From the NCBI GenBank assembly GCA_039208045.1, contig JBCCRH010000027.1, positions 1-24,849 of the forward strand: DNA of 24,849 bases, given 5' to 3'. Position 1 is the stretch's first letter; every line of letters begins with the position of its first letter. Origin of the DNA: JBCCRH01 sp039208045. Its GTDB lineage: Bacteria > Bacteroidota > Bacteroidia > Chitinophagales > Saprospiraceae. Positions 8,919-16,677 of the stretch are shown piece after piece. Both the position numbers and the translations under genes were made by a program. The notes below the pieces were generated by a model. It had not been told where the DNA came from. It worked only from the letters and a program-made list of their open reading frames with translations, and searched no databases.

Positions 8919-9000
8919 GCGGATTACAAATCCACTAAGCGCGGGCCTAGCTTTACGGAAAAAAAGCCTAGCACGCGCCCAGCGGATTTGCAATCCGCTG
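8919..9000. repeat. REP-like composite palindromic element
   Basis: Three hairpins lie in a row inside the 312-base gap between sdhB and the leftward hydrolase. The first is imperfect, gcggatt-aca-aatccac (8919-8935). The second is G/C-rich with one mismatch, gcgcgggc (8939-8946) against gcacgcgc (8971-8978). The third is perfect, cagcggatt-tgc-aatccgctg (8980-9000). The first and third are copies of a palindrome with core CGGATT/AATCCG that also occurs at 12314-12334 and 21101-21121. It lies 36 bases beyond the hydrolase stop codon, where it could act as a 3'-end structure. The rest of the gap holds the sdh terminator and nothing else I can identify. Confidence 0.75.
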
Positions 9001-9036
9001 TAGTGTATTAAATAAACTTTGGTTACAGGGTACTTA

Positions 9037-10779
9037 TCAAACAGGAATAATCGGAAGTTGCAAATACGAGTCATATTTCCCACCTGCCCAGATGATATGC
9101 GTGCCCTGCCCATTCAAGGTATTATTCTTAAAAAAAGGTGCATTTTGAAAAACCTCATAGGATGCAATGGTCAATTCAAGCGTTTCACCCGGATGGAAAT
9201 AAACCGAAGTAGGTGCAAAAGGAATGACCAAACAGACCACTTCCCTTGGTTTTAATTTTTGATACGCCTTGAACGACTGCTGTGGTATAGCTGCTGTCGA
9301 GAGCTCTTCATCTAGCGCTCTTAATGACGCCCGCATATAAGCTCTAGTAATGACATCCTCCTTATTCCCGACAGTACCATAAAAAGGCACTCTATTACCG
9401 TTCCTGTCTCTTTTGTTCAGCACCGCAAATACATTAAAATCATCTAAGTGCTGCCCTTCAGATTGTATGGACATCCACACCTGAAGCTTAGCATGGCCTG
9501 TTATTTCGGTAGCTTCCGAAAAGGTAATGCTAAAGTGTTGCTCGCCCTTGAATCCACTGTGGGAAAACTGCCTTTCTTCTGTTTGTTCAGCTAGAGAAAG
9601 CGCATTAGCTGAAGTTAGGAAATAGTTCGTGTACTGCGTTCTGGGAATCGGCCAGTTCTCTTCTTCTCGAATTTCATGAATCTTATCCCTACTTGATCGT
9701 ACTTCCAACCGCACCTTCGCCTGTTCATTCCAGCTATTATCCTTTTTCCCTTTCAAATAGTAATCCATAAACTGAAGCGTCAGCGCTTGCACTTCAGAGC
9801 TGTAGTACACATCCCATTTTCCCCCCCGGTGCGTATACATCCACTTTTCTTCACTCTTTACATGCATAAATGATCGATACGAACCATTCGTGTGAAGGCC
9901 CACATCTGAGAAGGAAACACAGCTTAAGATTGGAATTTCAATATGCTCAACAGGCGCTCGCTTCTCTTCCCAAAATTCATCCCATAAAGGGTGTTGCTGT
10001 ATCCAGGCTGCTGGAACTCCTCCTTGATTCTCGATAAAAGTTTTTGGGTCACCCGTCATTGCAGTTTTCACCTCTGTAGCCCACCAAAAAGCAGGGAAGC
10101 CATCCTCAGGCACCCCTCCAGTATTAGCTAAGTCACGGTACATATCCGTAATACCTTCCCAAGGTGATATGCATTTTAAAGCTTTGGGAGCTTTATTATC
10201 ATAATCTCGACAAGCAGCCACATGATATTGGGTAATAGCCAAAAAGCTCACCCCATTTAGGCCTACATTCCCATCGCACCAATCCTGCTCTGCAATCCAC
10301 TCGATGACCTCATAGTACGCTCTCGATTGGTTTCTGTTAAACGTACTAGCCTCTCCCGTACTTCCTCCATAACCTGGCAAATTCATGTTGACCACGATAT
10401 AATCATTGCCCACCCAAAAATTGGGATCAGGAGACTCCCAACTCGTGAGTGTAGAAAATCTCGGCCGCCCCACTTGATCGATCAGCCGGTATTGCTGTGG
10501 CACTCCTTTCAGTGGAGTTTTGCCCAAGGCTGGTACCAAATGATTATCATAAGGGTGAGCACACATCACAACAGGAAGCGGCCTTCCCTCAGCAAGAGCT
10601 TTCTTAGATTTAAAAATATTCAGCAGTATAGTAGCACCATCAGACACCTCTACCCTAACATCCCATTCTGCTTGAATATCCTCAATCGGTGGTGTTAGCT
10701 CCGCCTTTCCTTTGAATAGTCTTCCACTAGTAAGTGCTTTCCACACGATAGGGGCTAATGCCTTGATTAACTTCTTCAT
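9037..10779 (-). CDS. CocE/NonD family (S15-like) alpha/beta hydrolase
   Basis: A 580-residue serine hydrolase of the X-Pro dipeptidyl peptidase/cocaine esterase family, whose members cleave esters or acyl-peptides. The nucleophile is S178 in GNVGLNGVSFLAITQ, a GxSxxA variant of the usual GxSYxG elbow. The expected acid lies in SFSDVGLHTNGSYRSF (near 290) and the histidine in THRGGKWDVYYSSE (near 315). NLPGYGGSTGE (about 133-143) is the conserved oxyanion-side loop. The region after about 370 is the beta-jellyroll C-terminal domain of this family. No signal peptide is evident; the N-terminus has only a short amphipathic stretch, so it is probably cytoplasmic. The start is ATG at 10779. It stands alone, divergent from the DUF1801-moaA pair. 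The substrate cannot be assigned. Confidence 0.88.
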   Translation of the reverse strand: MKKLIKALAPIVWKALTSGRLFKGKAELTPPIEDIQAEWDVRVEVSDGATILLNIFKSKKALAEGRPLPVVMCAHPYDNHLVPALGKTPLKGVPQQYRLIDQVGRPRFSTLTSWESPDPNFWVGNDYIVVNMNLPGYGGSTGEASTFNRNQSRAYYEVIEWIAEQDWCDGNVGLNGVSFLAITQYHVAACRDYDNKAPKALKCISPWEGITDMYRDLANTGGVPEDGFPAFWWATEVKTAMTGDPKTFIENQGGVPAAWIQQHPLWDEFWEEKRAPVEHIEIPILSCVSFSDVGLHTNGSYRSFMHVKSEEKWMYTHRGGKWDVYYSSEVQALTLQFMDYYLKGKKDNSWNEQAKVRLEVRSSRDKIHEIREEENWPIPRTQYTNYFLTSANALSLAEQTEERQFSHSGFKGEQHFSITFSEATEITGHAKLQVWMSIQSEGQHLDDFNVFAVLNKRDRNGNRVPFYGTVGNKEDVITRAYMRASLRALDEELSTAAIPQQSFKAYQKLKPREVVCLVIPFAPTSVYFHPGETLELTIASYEVFQNAPFFKNNTLNGQGTHIIWAGGKYDSYLQLPIIPV

Positions 10780-10806
10780 TACATCTAAGTTTTACTTAGT
10801 GACAGT

Positions 10807-10814
10807 CAAAAATA
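10807..10814 (-). promoter_or_regulatory. Candidate -7 element of the CocE-family hydrolase gene
   Basis: On the minus strand this reads TATTTTTG, a match to TAnnTTTG, placing a start site near 10802 and a leader of about 20 bases. I found no convincing TTG at -33, so the call rests on the -7 box alone. Confidence 0.35.
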
Positions 10815-10931
10815 CCGAAGCGGGTACGAAAAATGATTGAACTAGGTTAAGAATTCCTGATGGAAGAAATAGTAGCTACAAATTATTTTGATTTTTATGC
10901 CCTTTACTATTTACCTTCCTATCTTGCTATA

Positions 10932-11300
10932 ATGGACGAAGTCGAATACTACATCGAAGAGCAAGCAGGGCAGCAAAAAGAAGTGCTTCACTACCTGCAT
11001 CAGCTATTCCTGACATTTCCGGAAGTACAGAGCAAGCTCCGTTATGGTATTCCATTCTACTATCGCCATAGTTGGGTATGTTACGCGAGTCCTCGTAAAA
11101 ACGGTTCGGTGGAATTGGTGTTTATACATGGAAAGCAATTGTCTAATTCACAAGGCTTATTGCAAGCAAGAGACCGCAAAATGGTTGCTGGCATCGAACT
11201 CACAACAGTAGATGCCATTCCTGAAGAGGCCTTATTCGAGATTATTCAAGAAGCCTTCTTAATGGATGAAGAGCAGGCCCAGCAAAAAAAGAAGAAATGA
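10932..11300 (+). CDS. DUF1801 domain protein (YdhG-like)
   Basis: A 122-residue protein matching the DUF1801 family, small cytoplasmic alpha/beta proteins of unknown biochemical role. Family features visible are an N-terminal helical segment (MDEVEYYIEEQAGQQKEVLH), the LRYGIPFYYRHSWVCYASPR strand region resembling the KxxYGxPxF signature, and a basic end (QQKKKK). Two starts are possible. The ATG at 10932 matches the usual family beginning and is my choice; an in-frame ATG at 10860 would add 24 hydrophobic and aromatic residues that look untypical. Its stop overlaps the moaA start by four bases (ATGA), so the two are translationally coupled. Why it sits with moaA is not evident. Confidence 0.8.
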   Translation: MDEVEYYIEEQAGQQKEVLHYLHQLFLTFPEVQSKLRYGIPFYYRHSWVCYASPRKNGSVELVFIHGKQLSNSQGLLQARDRKMVAGIELTTVDAIPEEALFEIIQEAFLMDEEQAQQKKKK

Positions 11301-12292
11301 GTGTACTCTACGATAATCATGGACGCACGATCAATTATGTCCGCCTCGCTGTGACAGATCGGTGCAACCTGCGCTGCTTCTACTGCATGCCTGAAGAAGG
11401 TATCAAATACGTTGAACGCAAAGAATTATTGAGCTACGAAGAAATGCTTCGTACGATGCACCTCTTGGTGCAAATGGGCATTACCAAATTGCGCATCACC
11501 GGAGGAGAGCCCTTTATCCGTAAGGATATGCTCCACTTTTTGCGCCAGCTCACCCAACTAGAAGGCCTACAAAAAATCAACATTACCACCAACGGTACCA
11601 CCACTGCCCCACTCATCCCAGCGCTCAAAGCAATGGGCATCGCCTCCATCAACCTCAGCCTCGACACCCTCGATAAAGCCCGTTTCCACCAAATCACCCG
11701 CCGCGACTCCTTCGATCAAGTCATGCAAACCTTTGACGCCCTTTTGGCCCACCAAATACCTACCAAGATCAATGCCGTAGTGATGGAAGGCCAAAATATT
11801 GAAGATATTATCCCCATGGTGGAGCTAACCCAACAGTACCCAATCAGCGTCCGCTTTATTGAAGAAATGCCCTTCAATGGCGAGGGTAGCCACTACCCCA
11901 CCCTGAAATGGAACCACAAAAAAATATTGGAACACATCCAAACCCATTTCCCCAATCTTCAGAAACTTCCCGACCCACCACACTCCACTTCAGTCAACTA
12001 CCAAGTACCCGGCTTCAAGGGCTCCTTCGGCATCATCGCCGCCTTCACCCGCACTTTTTGCGGAAGCTGTAACCGTATCCGCATCACCCCTCAAGGTATG
12101 CTCAAGACCTGCCTGTATGATAATGGTGTTTTTAACATCAAAAACCTGATCCGAGCCGGTGCCACCGATGCACAGCTCCAAGATGCCTTCCTAGAAGCCC
12201 TGGGTAATCGAGCTAAAGATGGCTATGAGGCGGAGCAAAACCGGCAGTTTGGCTGGCCCGTACAGGAGTCGATGTCGACGATTGGAGGCTAG
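11297..12292 (+). CDS. moaA: GTP 3',8-cyclase MoaA
   Basis: A radical SAM enzyme for the first step of molybdopterin synthesis, turning GTP into 3',8-cyclo-GTP. At 331 residues it has normal length. The SAM-cluster cysteines are C23, C27 and C30 in CNLRCFYC. The second, substrate-binding [4Fe-4S] site has C255, C258 and C272 in FCGSCNRIRITPQGMLKTC. ITGGEPFIR is the GGEP SAM-binding motif, and the C-terminal double glycine (STIGG), which is functionally required in the family, is present. Its ATG overlaps the preceding stop. No other moa or moe gene is in the window. The middle of the gene uses C-ending codons strongly, with a marked excess of C over G on the coding strand. Confidence 0.97.
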   Translation: MSVLYDNHGRTINYVRLAVTDRCNLRCFYCMPEEGIKYVERKELLSYEEMLRTMHLLVQMGITKLRITGGEPFIRKDMLHFLRQLTQLEGLQKINITTNGTTTAPLIPALKAMGIASINLSLDTLDKARFHQITRRDSFDQVMQTFDALLAHQIPTKINAVVMEGQNIEDIIPMVELTQQYPISVRFIEEMPFNGEGSHYPTLKWNHKKILEHIQTHFPNLQKLPDPPHSTSVNYQVPGFKGSFGIIAAFTRTFCGSCNRIRITPQGMLKTCLYDNGVFNIKNLIRAGATDAQLQDAFLEALGNRAKDGYEAEQNRQFGWPVQESMSTIGG

Positions 12293-12313
12293 AGCAGCCC
12301 TCGGAGCCGAGCC

Positions 12314-12334
12314 GTTCGGATTTGCAATCCGAAC
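12314..12334. repeat. REP-like palindrome between convergent moaA and the DUF1501 gene
   Basis: A perfect 9-bp-arm palindrome, gttcggatt-tgc-aatccgaac, begins 22 bases after the moaA stop and ends 22 bases short of the end of the DUF1501 gene. It shares the core CGGATT/AATCCG with the copies at 8980-9000 and 21101-21121, but its three outer pairs differ. No T run follows on either strand. It could mark the 3' ends of both transcripts. Confidence 0.75.
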
Positions 12335-12355
12335 TCTGCGATGGGCCTCCTAGCA

Positions 12356-13981
12356 CTACCTCACCTTAATCTTCTGGCTCACCCGCTGCCGCCCCGCGCT
12401 AATCACGTACACGTAAATCCCCGCACTTAAGCGACCGCTCCCCATCCGAAATACCGCCTGATGGGTTCCACTACTTTGATAGCCCTCGAACAAAGTCGTC
12501 ACCGGCTGTCCCAGAATATTGAAGATTTCCACTTTCGCTGGTGCAGCATCCACCAAAGTATATTCTATCGTCACCTGATCCGCCCCATACAATGCCCGAT
12601 GCTCAATCGGGATAGTAGGAATAAAACTGGTAGAGGTCGCCATGCACTCCAAGCCCAAGCCTGGCAAGCGCTCAAACGATTGCCCCATCACATTGTCAAT
12701 AATCACTGGATCAATACACAACCAATCCTCCAAAAGCGTCGCGTACACCTGCCGGAAATCAATATCATACTGCAAATTGCCCACCGAATCCAAGTTGTGC
12801 AAGTCTGGCCCCTGCCCTAGGAAACCATTGCCATTCAACCCCTCCCCAAACAACAGCATCGGTGCTGCCGCTCCATGATCGGTTCCATTCGAAGCATTCT
12901 GTCCAATACGACGCCCAAATTCTGAGAACGTAGAAGCAAGCACCCGATGCGCCACCCCACCTGCTGCCAAATCTTGATAAAAACTTTGCACGGCCTGCGA
13001 TAAGCTAAACATCAAAAACGGATGCGACTGCGACTGCAACGCATGCGTATCAAAACCATCCAAAGTCACCACGTACAAGCGCGTGCTCAAGCCGCCCTTA
13101 ATCAGACGAGCGACTAGAGCTAACTGCTCGCCGATGGCATATTGGTAATCTACTGTATTTGCGGAAGCACTATACGCATCTGCAATCACTTCGGCGTACG
13201 TGAAAGTGCTATTAGCCACTGCCCGCATGTACCCCAACTGCTCCCCGTAGTAGCACTCTGGTACTGCTGTAGCATCGTATAGCTCTCCATTTTGTGCAAT
13301 TTGAGCCAGCTCCTCTGGGTTATTGACGATCACCCCAAGATTGACCATTTCTGTATTATTGAACAGAATATTGCCTGTCCCTCCAATTTGGATGGCAGGG
13401 GGCTGCTCTGGGGGGTCCGTTAGAAAATCAGGGTATTGGGTATCCAATAAGCGTCCCAGCCAGCCCGACGAGTCCAATACATTGCTATCGCTAGCCGATG
13501 CCCAAATGTCAGAAGAACGAAAGTGGGATAAGTTTTGATCTGGGTAGCCCACACTATTAATCACCTTCATACTTCCCTCATTCCATAAGCCACTCAAGCC
13601 CTCCATTGTATTGGGCATGGCGTAAGCCTCACTTAGATTGATCAACTGGTTTTGTGGTATCCCAATCGTTGATCGGTTCTGGATATAAGTACCGTAGTCA
13701 AAAATTGGGATGATCGTATTCAGCCCATCATTTCCTCCTTTTAGCCGGATGAGTACCAGGATGCGGTCGCTATCCGTATTGTTCAAGCCAAATGCCAAAG
13801 GAGAACTGGTCAGCGCAGTTAGAGGTACATTGCCCAGCAGCATCGACATGCCACTGGCGATTCCCATATTCTTAAGGAACCCCCGGCGACTCCACTGCTG
13901 ATGATCGCGCTCATGCGCTTCGCCATGCTCCAGAGCAGCTCCATGGCGCATATTATTAGTTGGTGTATGATGATCACACAT
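12356..13981 (-). CDS. DUF1501 family protein with Tat signal and type IX sorting domain
   Basis: A 541-residue exported protein of the DUF1501 family, which is related to sulfatase/alkaline-phosphatase-like folds and has no assigned reaction. The order is a histidine-rich N-terminus (MCDHH..., about 1-29), a twin-arginine signal (SRRGFLKN, R32 and R33, followed by a hydrophobic stretch about 39-58), the DUF1501 body with VLIRLKGGNDGLNTIIP near 75, and a C-terminal type A sorting domain of the type IX system (about 465-541, KVEIFNILGQPVTTLF to SQKIKVR). I chose ATG at 13981, 20 bases after the DUF1800 stop; the open frame reaches 14089, but that would run into the previous gene. DUF1800 and DUF1501 genes are commonly paired. 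Confidence 0.9.
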   Translation of the reverse strand: MCDHHTPTNNMRHGAALEHGEAHERDHQQWSRRGFLKNMGIASGMSMLLGNVPLTALTSSPLAFGLNNTDSDRILVLIRLKGGNDGLNTIIPIFDYGTYIQNRSTIGIPQNQLINLSEAYAMPNTMEGLSGLWNEGSMKVINSVGYPDQNLSHFRSSDIWASASDSNVLDSSGWLGRLLDTQYPDFLTDPPEQPPAIQIGGTGNILFNNTEMVNLGVIVNNPEELAQIAQNGELYDATAVPECYYGEQLGYMRAVANSTFTYAEVIADAYSASANTVDYQYAIGEQLALVARLIKGGLSTRLYVVTLDGFDTHALQSQSHPFLMFSLSQAVQSFYQDLAAGGVAHRVLASTFSEFGRRIGQNASNGTDHGAAAPMLLFGEGLNGNGFLGQGPDLHNLDSVGNLQYDIDFRQVYATLLEDWLCIDPVIIDNVMGQSFERLPGLGLECMATSTSFIPTIPIEHRALYGADQVTIEYTLVDAAPAKVEIFNILGQPVTTLFEGYQSSGTHQAVFRMGSGRLSAGIYVYVISAGRQRVSQKIKVR

Positions 13982-14001
13982 AATTGTCTCAGATTTTAGG
14001 A

Positions 14002-15447
14002 TTACATCAATTGAATTTCTGGCAGGCGCACGATGTGCAATAGCAGCAGCCCCACCTGAGCAGGAACGGTATTCCAACCCAAATTCCACGAGCCATCGTC
14101 ATAATAATTTTGAGGAACCTCCCACTTAAACACATCCGTTGCCCGCGCGTATGCCATCGGATCATTCAAGCCATTGGGAATAAAATGATCGATAATCTCG
14201 CGTGTCACAAGGGCGGGATCATTAGAGTTGCCACTTAAATCCACTGCCAAGCCCACTAAATCATTGGGAAAAGACTGGAAGATAGAACCGATGTAATATT
14301 CAGCTGCCTGCCAACGCCCCGTCAAGGTATTGCTATTGATCCACGTTCGATTACCAGTCCAGCCTGCTACATCGACGGGGCTAAATAATTCTTGCCCCAA
14401 AATAAAGGTGTAGTAAGTTAGTACTTCCAGTACCTCATCCGTGTAGCTCATCCCACTTTCCCGCACCAGATTGATCAGAAAATCAGTAGGACTTTTCACC
14501 TCTGTCCCAATCACATAATCGTCGAAAAAGTGATCGCTCTTGAATAAGGCCCTGAAGACAGGAGCTAACTCAAAGTTGTTGTCCTTAAAAATAGTTGCCA
14601 GCTCAGCTACCACTGCTTCATTCGCATTGGGATGCACAAAGTGCCGATAGATTTTACTACAAATAAAAGTCGCCACTTCATCTGCTCGTTGCTCAAACAG
14701 GATGTCGTGCACTTCCGGAAAGCCCCAATTACCTGTTTGTCCAAAGATGGTTTTCACCCCATCGTCGTGCCGCTCCGGCACAAATCCCACTGGCCCACAA
14801 AACGTAAAGGTACCTACCCAGCCCGTGAGGGCACGGGCAGTCTCGGCAATATCCTGCTGCGTGTAGCCATTATCTTGGCCCAGCGTAAAGAGTTCATACA
14901 GCTCTCGCGCATAGTTCTCATTCGGTGAAAGATTGGTGCTTTGCACCCCATTGAGAAAATACAGCATGGCAGGCGTCGTTCCCATCCGTTCCGTAAACAT
15001 TCTAAAATTACCCAACGCATATTCTTGCAACAGCTTATGATATTTGTACAGATACGATGGGCAATCATACGCTTCAAAGCGCGTCACAAAGTGGTTGTGC
15101 CAAAACAGCGCCAGCTTTTCGCGAAAGCCATTGGCTAGCATATCATTAAACCATTGCACCACCCATTGCACATACTGCTCCTGGCGTTGCGGAAAAAAAT
15201 CGTCGTAATCGCTAATATTCCAGTTGCTCCACACTGGTTCGGGGGTTAGCGGCAGGTTGATGGCCTCATCCACCAGCTGATCGACTAGCTCAGCAGGATC
15301 CAGAGCGAGGGCTGCTTCAACCTGCATGGGGGTGGCCCCAAATGCCATACGCCTGTAGAGGTGCATAATGCGGAATTTATCCCAGGGGCGTTCGGCCGAA
15401 GGCACGAAGGGCGTGAGCGTACCGGTGGCACAGTTAGTGGTAGGCAT
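14002..15447 (-). CDS. DUF1800 family protein
   Basis: A 481-residue member of the DUF1800 family, mostly helical proteins of unknown activity that are regularly encoded next to DUF1501 genes. Typical features are the N-terminal LYRRMAFGATP, the FWHNHFV segment (about 115-121), NENYARELYELFTLG near 180 with YTQQDIAETARALTGW after it, and a C-terminal FKWEVPQNYYDDGSWN segment. No Sec, Tat or lipoprotein signal is visible after the ATG at 15447, in contrast to the downstream partner. It is the first gene of a two-gene leftward operon with a 20-base gap. Family assignment is firm; function is unknown. Confidence 0.9.
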   Translation of the reverse strand: MPTTNCATGTLTPFVPSAERPWDKFRIMHLYRRMAFGATPMQVEAALALDPAELVDQLVDEAINLPLTPEPVWSNWNISDYDDFFPQRQEQYVQWVVQWFNDMLANGFREKLALFWHNHFVTRFEAYDCPSYLYKYHKLLQEYALGNFRMFTERMGTTPAMLYFLNGVQSTNLSPNENYARELYELFTLGQDNGYTQQDIAETARALTGWVGTFTFCGPVGFVPERHDDGVKTIFGQTGNWGFPEVHDILFEQRADEVATFICSKIYRHFVHPNANEAVVAELATIFKDNNFELAPVFRALFKSDHFFDDYVIGTEVKSPTDFLINLVRESGMSYTDEVLEVLTYYTFILGQELFSPVDVAGWTGNRTWINSNTLTGRWQAAEYYIGSIFQSFPNDLVGLAVDLSGNSNDPALVTREIIDHFIPNGLNDPMAYARATDVFKWEVPQNYYDDGSWNLGWNTVPAQVGLLLLHIVRLPEIQLM

Positions 15448-15504
15448 GCATATCGGTTTTAGTTTTAAAATGGGTTTGCATATCTCTTAAAGTTGAGGAA
15501 AAAG

Positions 15505-15517
15505 TAGGATAATCCTA
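15505..15517. promoter_or_regulatory. Short perfect palindrome in a divergent promoter region
   Basis: TAGGAT-A-ATCCTA lies between the divergent DUF1800 and lipoprotein genes. Six-base arms with a single-base centre resemble an operator half-site pair. No clear TAnnTTTG box was found beside it; the best near-match is TACTTTTA near 15572. It is reported only as a candidate site. Confidence 0.25.
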
Positions 15518-15594
15518 GTTTACTCCCAGCTATTCCTGTAATTTTTATGACAAAAGAGTACCCTTCAACAAGTACTTTTATCACAAAAAATGGG

Positions 15595-16674
15595 ATGCGT
15601 ATAGTTTTGACCCTTTGTTGCCTCTTTGGTTTAATGGCTTGCCAGCAAAAAAGCAAACCAGAGCTAATCGGAAGGTGGGTTGGGGCCTACTACGAGCTAG
15701 ATCGAGAGGAGTACCAACCTTTCCCTACCCTGCTGGATATTCGCGCAGATAGCACCTATCACACCAAATATTTCTTTGACGAAGCTCCTGAGGGCGGTAA
15801 GTGGTCTACACATGGCAACCAAATATGGATCGATAGTTTGATCTATGAACCTGGACAGTGGCAACTCTCTGAAGGGCACCTTATTATGACCCAGAGCATT
15901 ACCTTTCCCTTCCATTATTTTCCGCCTATTCTTACCCCTTTGCGTGTAGATACGGCTGCCTTTCGGCAAATGCTAGGCAGTACCATTTGGGAAACGACCA
16001 CTACGGTAGAGTCGTTTGGAGCAGATGGATTGTTACAAGTCAAACCAAAGGAAAGTGATTTTAGCAATACGCATTGCTGGTCGGTGGCGCAGTATGAGGA
16101 GTTGCTTTTCTTAGTCAAGAAAGGAAATCAGGTTAATTGTGAGCGCTTTCACCAATTTGTGGAGCAGGTGGTAGATATTTCTGAAGACCAGTTCATCACC
16201 TATCGCTGGACCGCACAGGGCTTCCAAACGTGCACCTACAAACGAGTGAAGGATAATGCACCAAGCTTTGAACAAGCCCCTTTTCAGTTGTGCAACAAAT
16301 ACTTGTATAAAAGCTACCCCCGACATCGCTATTATTACCAGGGCACTAAATATAAAGGCGGCCTCTACCGTGTCCGAAAGCTAGTCGATGAGCAATTCCA
16401 ACCCATTCCTGGCAACCAAGAGTCGGGCCTTATTCGCATCCGCTTTGTGGTTAATTGTGAGGGGCACGCCGGGCAGTACGAAGTACTAGAACTCGATAAT
16501 GACTATCGAGAAAGCGCCTTCGACCCTCGCCTTACCCAACAACTGCTCACGATCACCAAGGGCCTCCAAGACTGGACGCCCGGCCGAGATGATAATACCG
16601 ACCGCGCTATCGACACCTATACTTTTCTTACCTTCCGCATCCAGGGAGGCCAAATCACTGAAATATTCCCCTAA
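15595..16674 (+). CDS. Predicted lipoprotein with TonB-like C-terminal region
   Basis: A 359-residue predicted lipoprotein. With the ATG at 15595 the N-terminus is MRIVLTLCCLFGLMAC, a short hydrophobic signal with the lipidation cysteine at residue 16; the open frame extends back to 15547 but would bury the signal. After it, ELIGRWVGAYYELDR and GKWSTHGNQIWIDSL (about 24-90) recall small lipocalin-like 'threshold' domains of Bacteroidota lipoproteins. Residues about 278-359 (LIRIRFVVNCEGH, then LQDWTPGR) resemble the TonB C-terminal fold, with strand, helix and WxPG-like motif. I know no named family for the whole protein. It lies three bases before the next lipoprotein gene and is surely co-transcribed with it. 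Confidence 0.72.
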   Translation: MRIVLTLCCLFGLMACQQKSKPELIGRWVGAYYELDREEYQPFPTLLDIRADSTYHTKYFFDEAPEGGKWSTHGNQIWIDSLIYEPGQWQLSEGHLIMTQSITFPFHYFPPILTPLRVDTAAFRQMLGSTIWETTTTVESFGADGLLQVKPKESDFSNTHCWSVAQYEELLFLVKKGNQVNCERFHQFVEQVVDISEDQFITYRWTAQGFQTCTYKRVKDNAPSFEQAPFQLCNKYLYKSYPRHRYYYQGTKYKGGLYRVRKLVDEQFQPIPGNQESGLIRIRFVVNCEGHAGQYEVLELDNDYRESAFDPRLTQQLLTITKGLQDWTPGRDDNTDRAIDTYTFLTFRIQGGQITEIFP

Positions 16675-16677
16675 GCT

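Noticed and set aside
8725..9036. A small gene or insertion sequence in the 312-base gap
   Set aside because: There is no transposase, terminal inverted repeat or target duplication; the gap is explained by a terminator and REP-like hairpins.
10327..10698. A 123-codon plus-strand open frame inside the CocE-family hydrolase gene
   Set aside because: It is antisense to the conserved catalytic domain and shows no protein features of its own.
13982..14089. Longer start for the DUF1501 gene
   Set aside because: It would overlap the DUF1800 coding end by 88 bases and place 36 untypical residues before the twin-arginine signal; ATG 13981 fits better.
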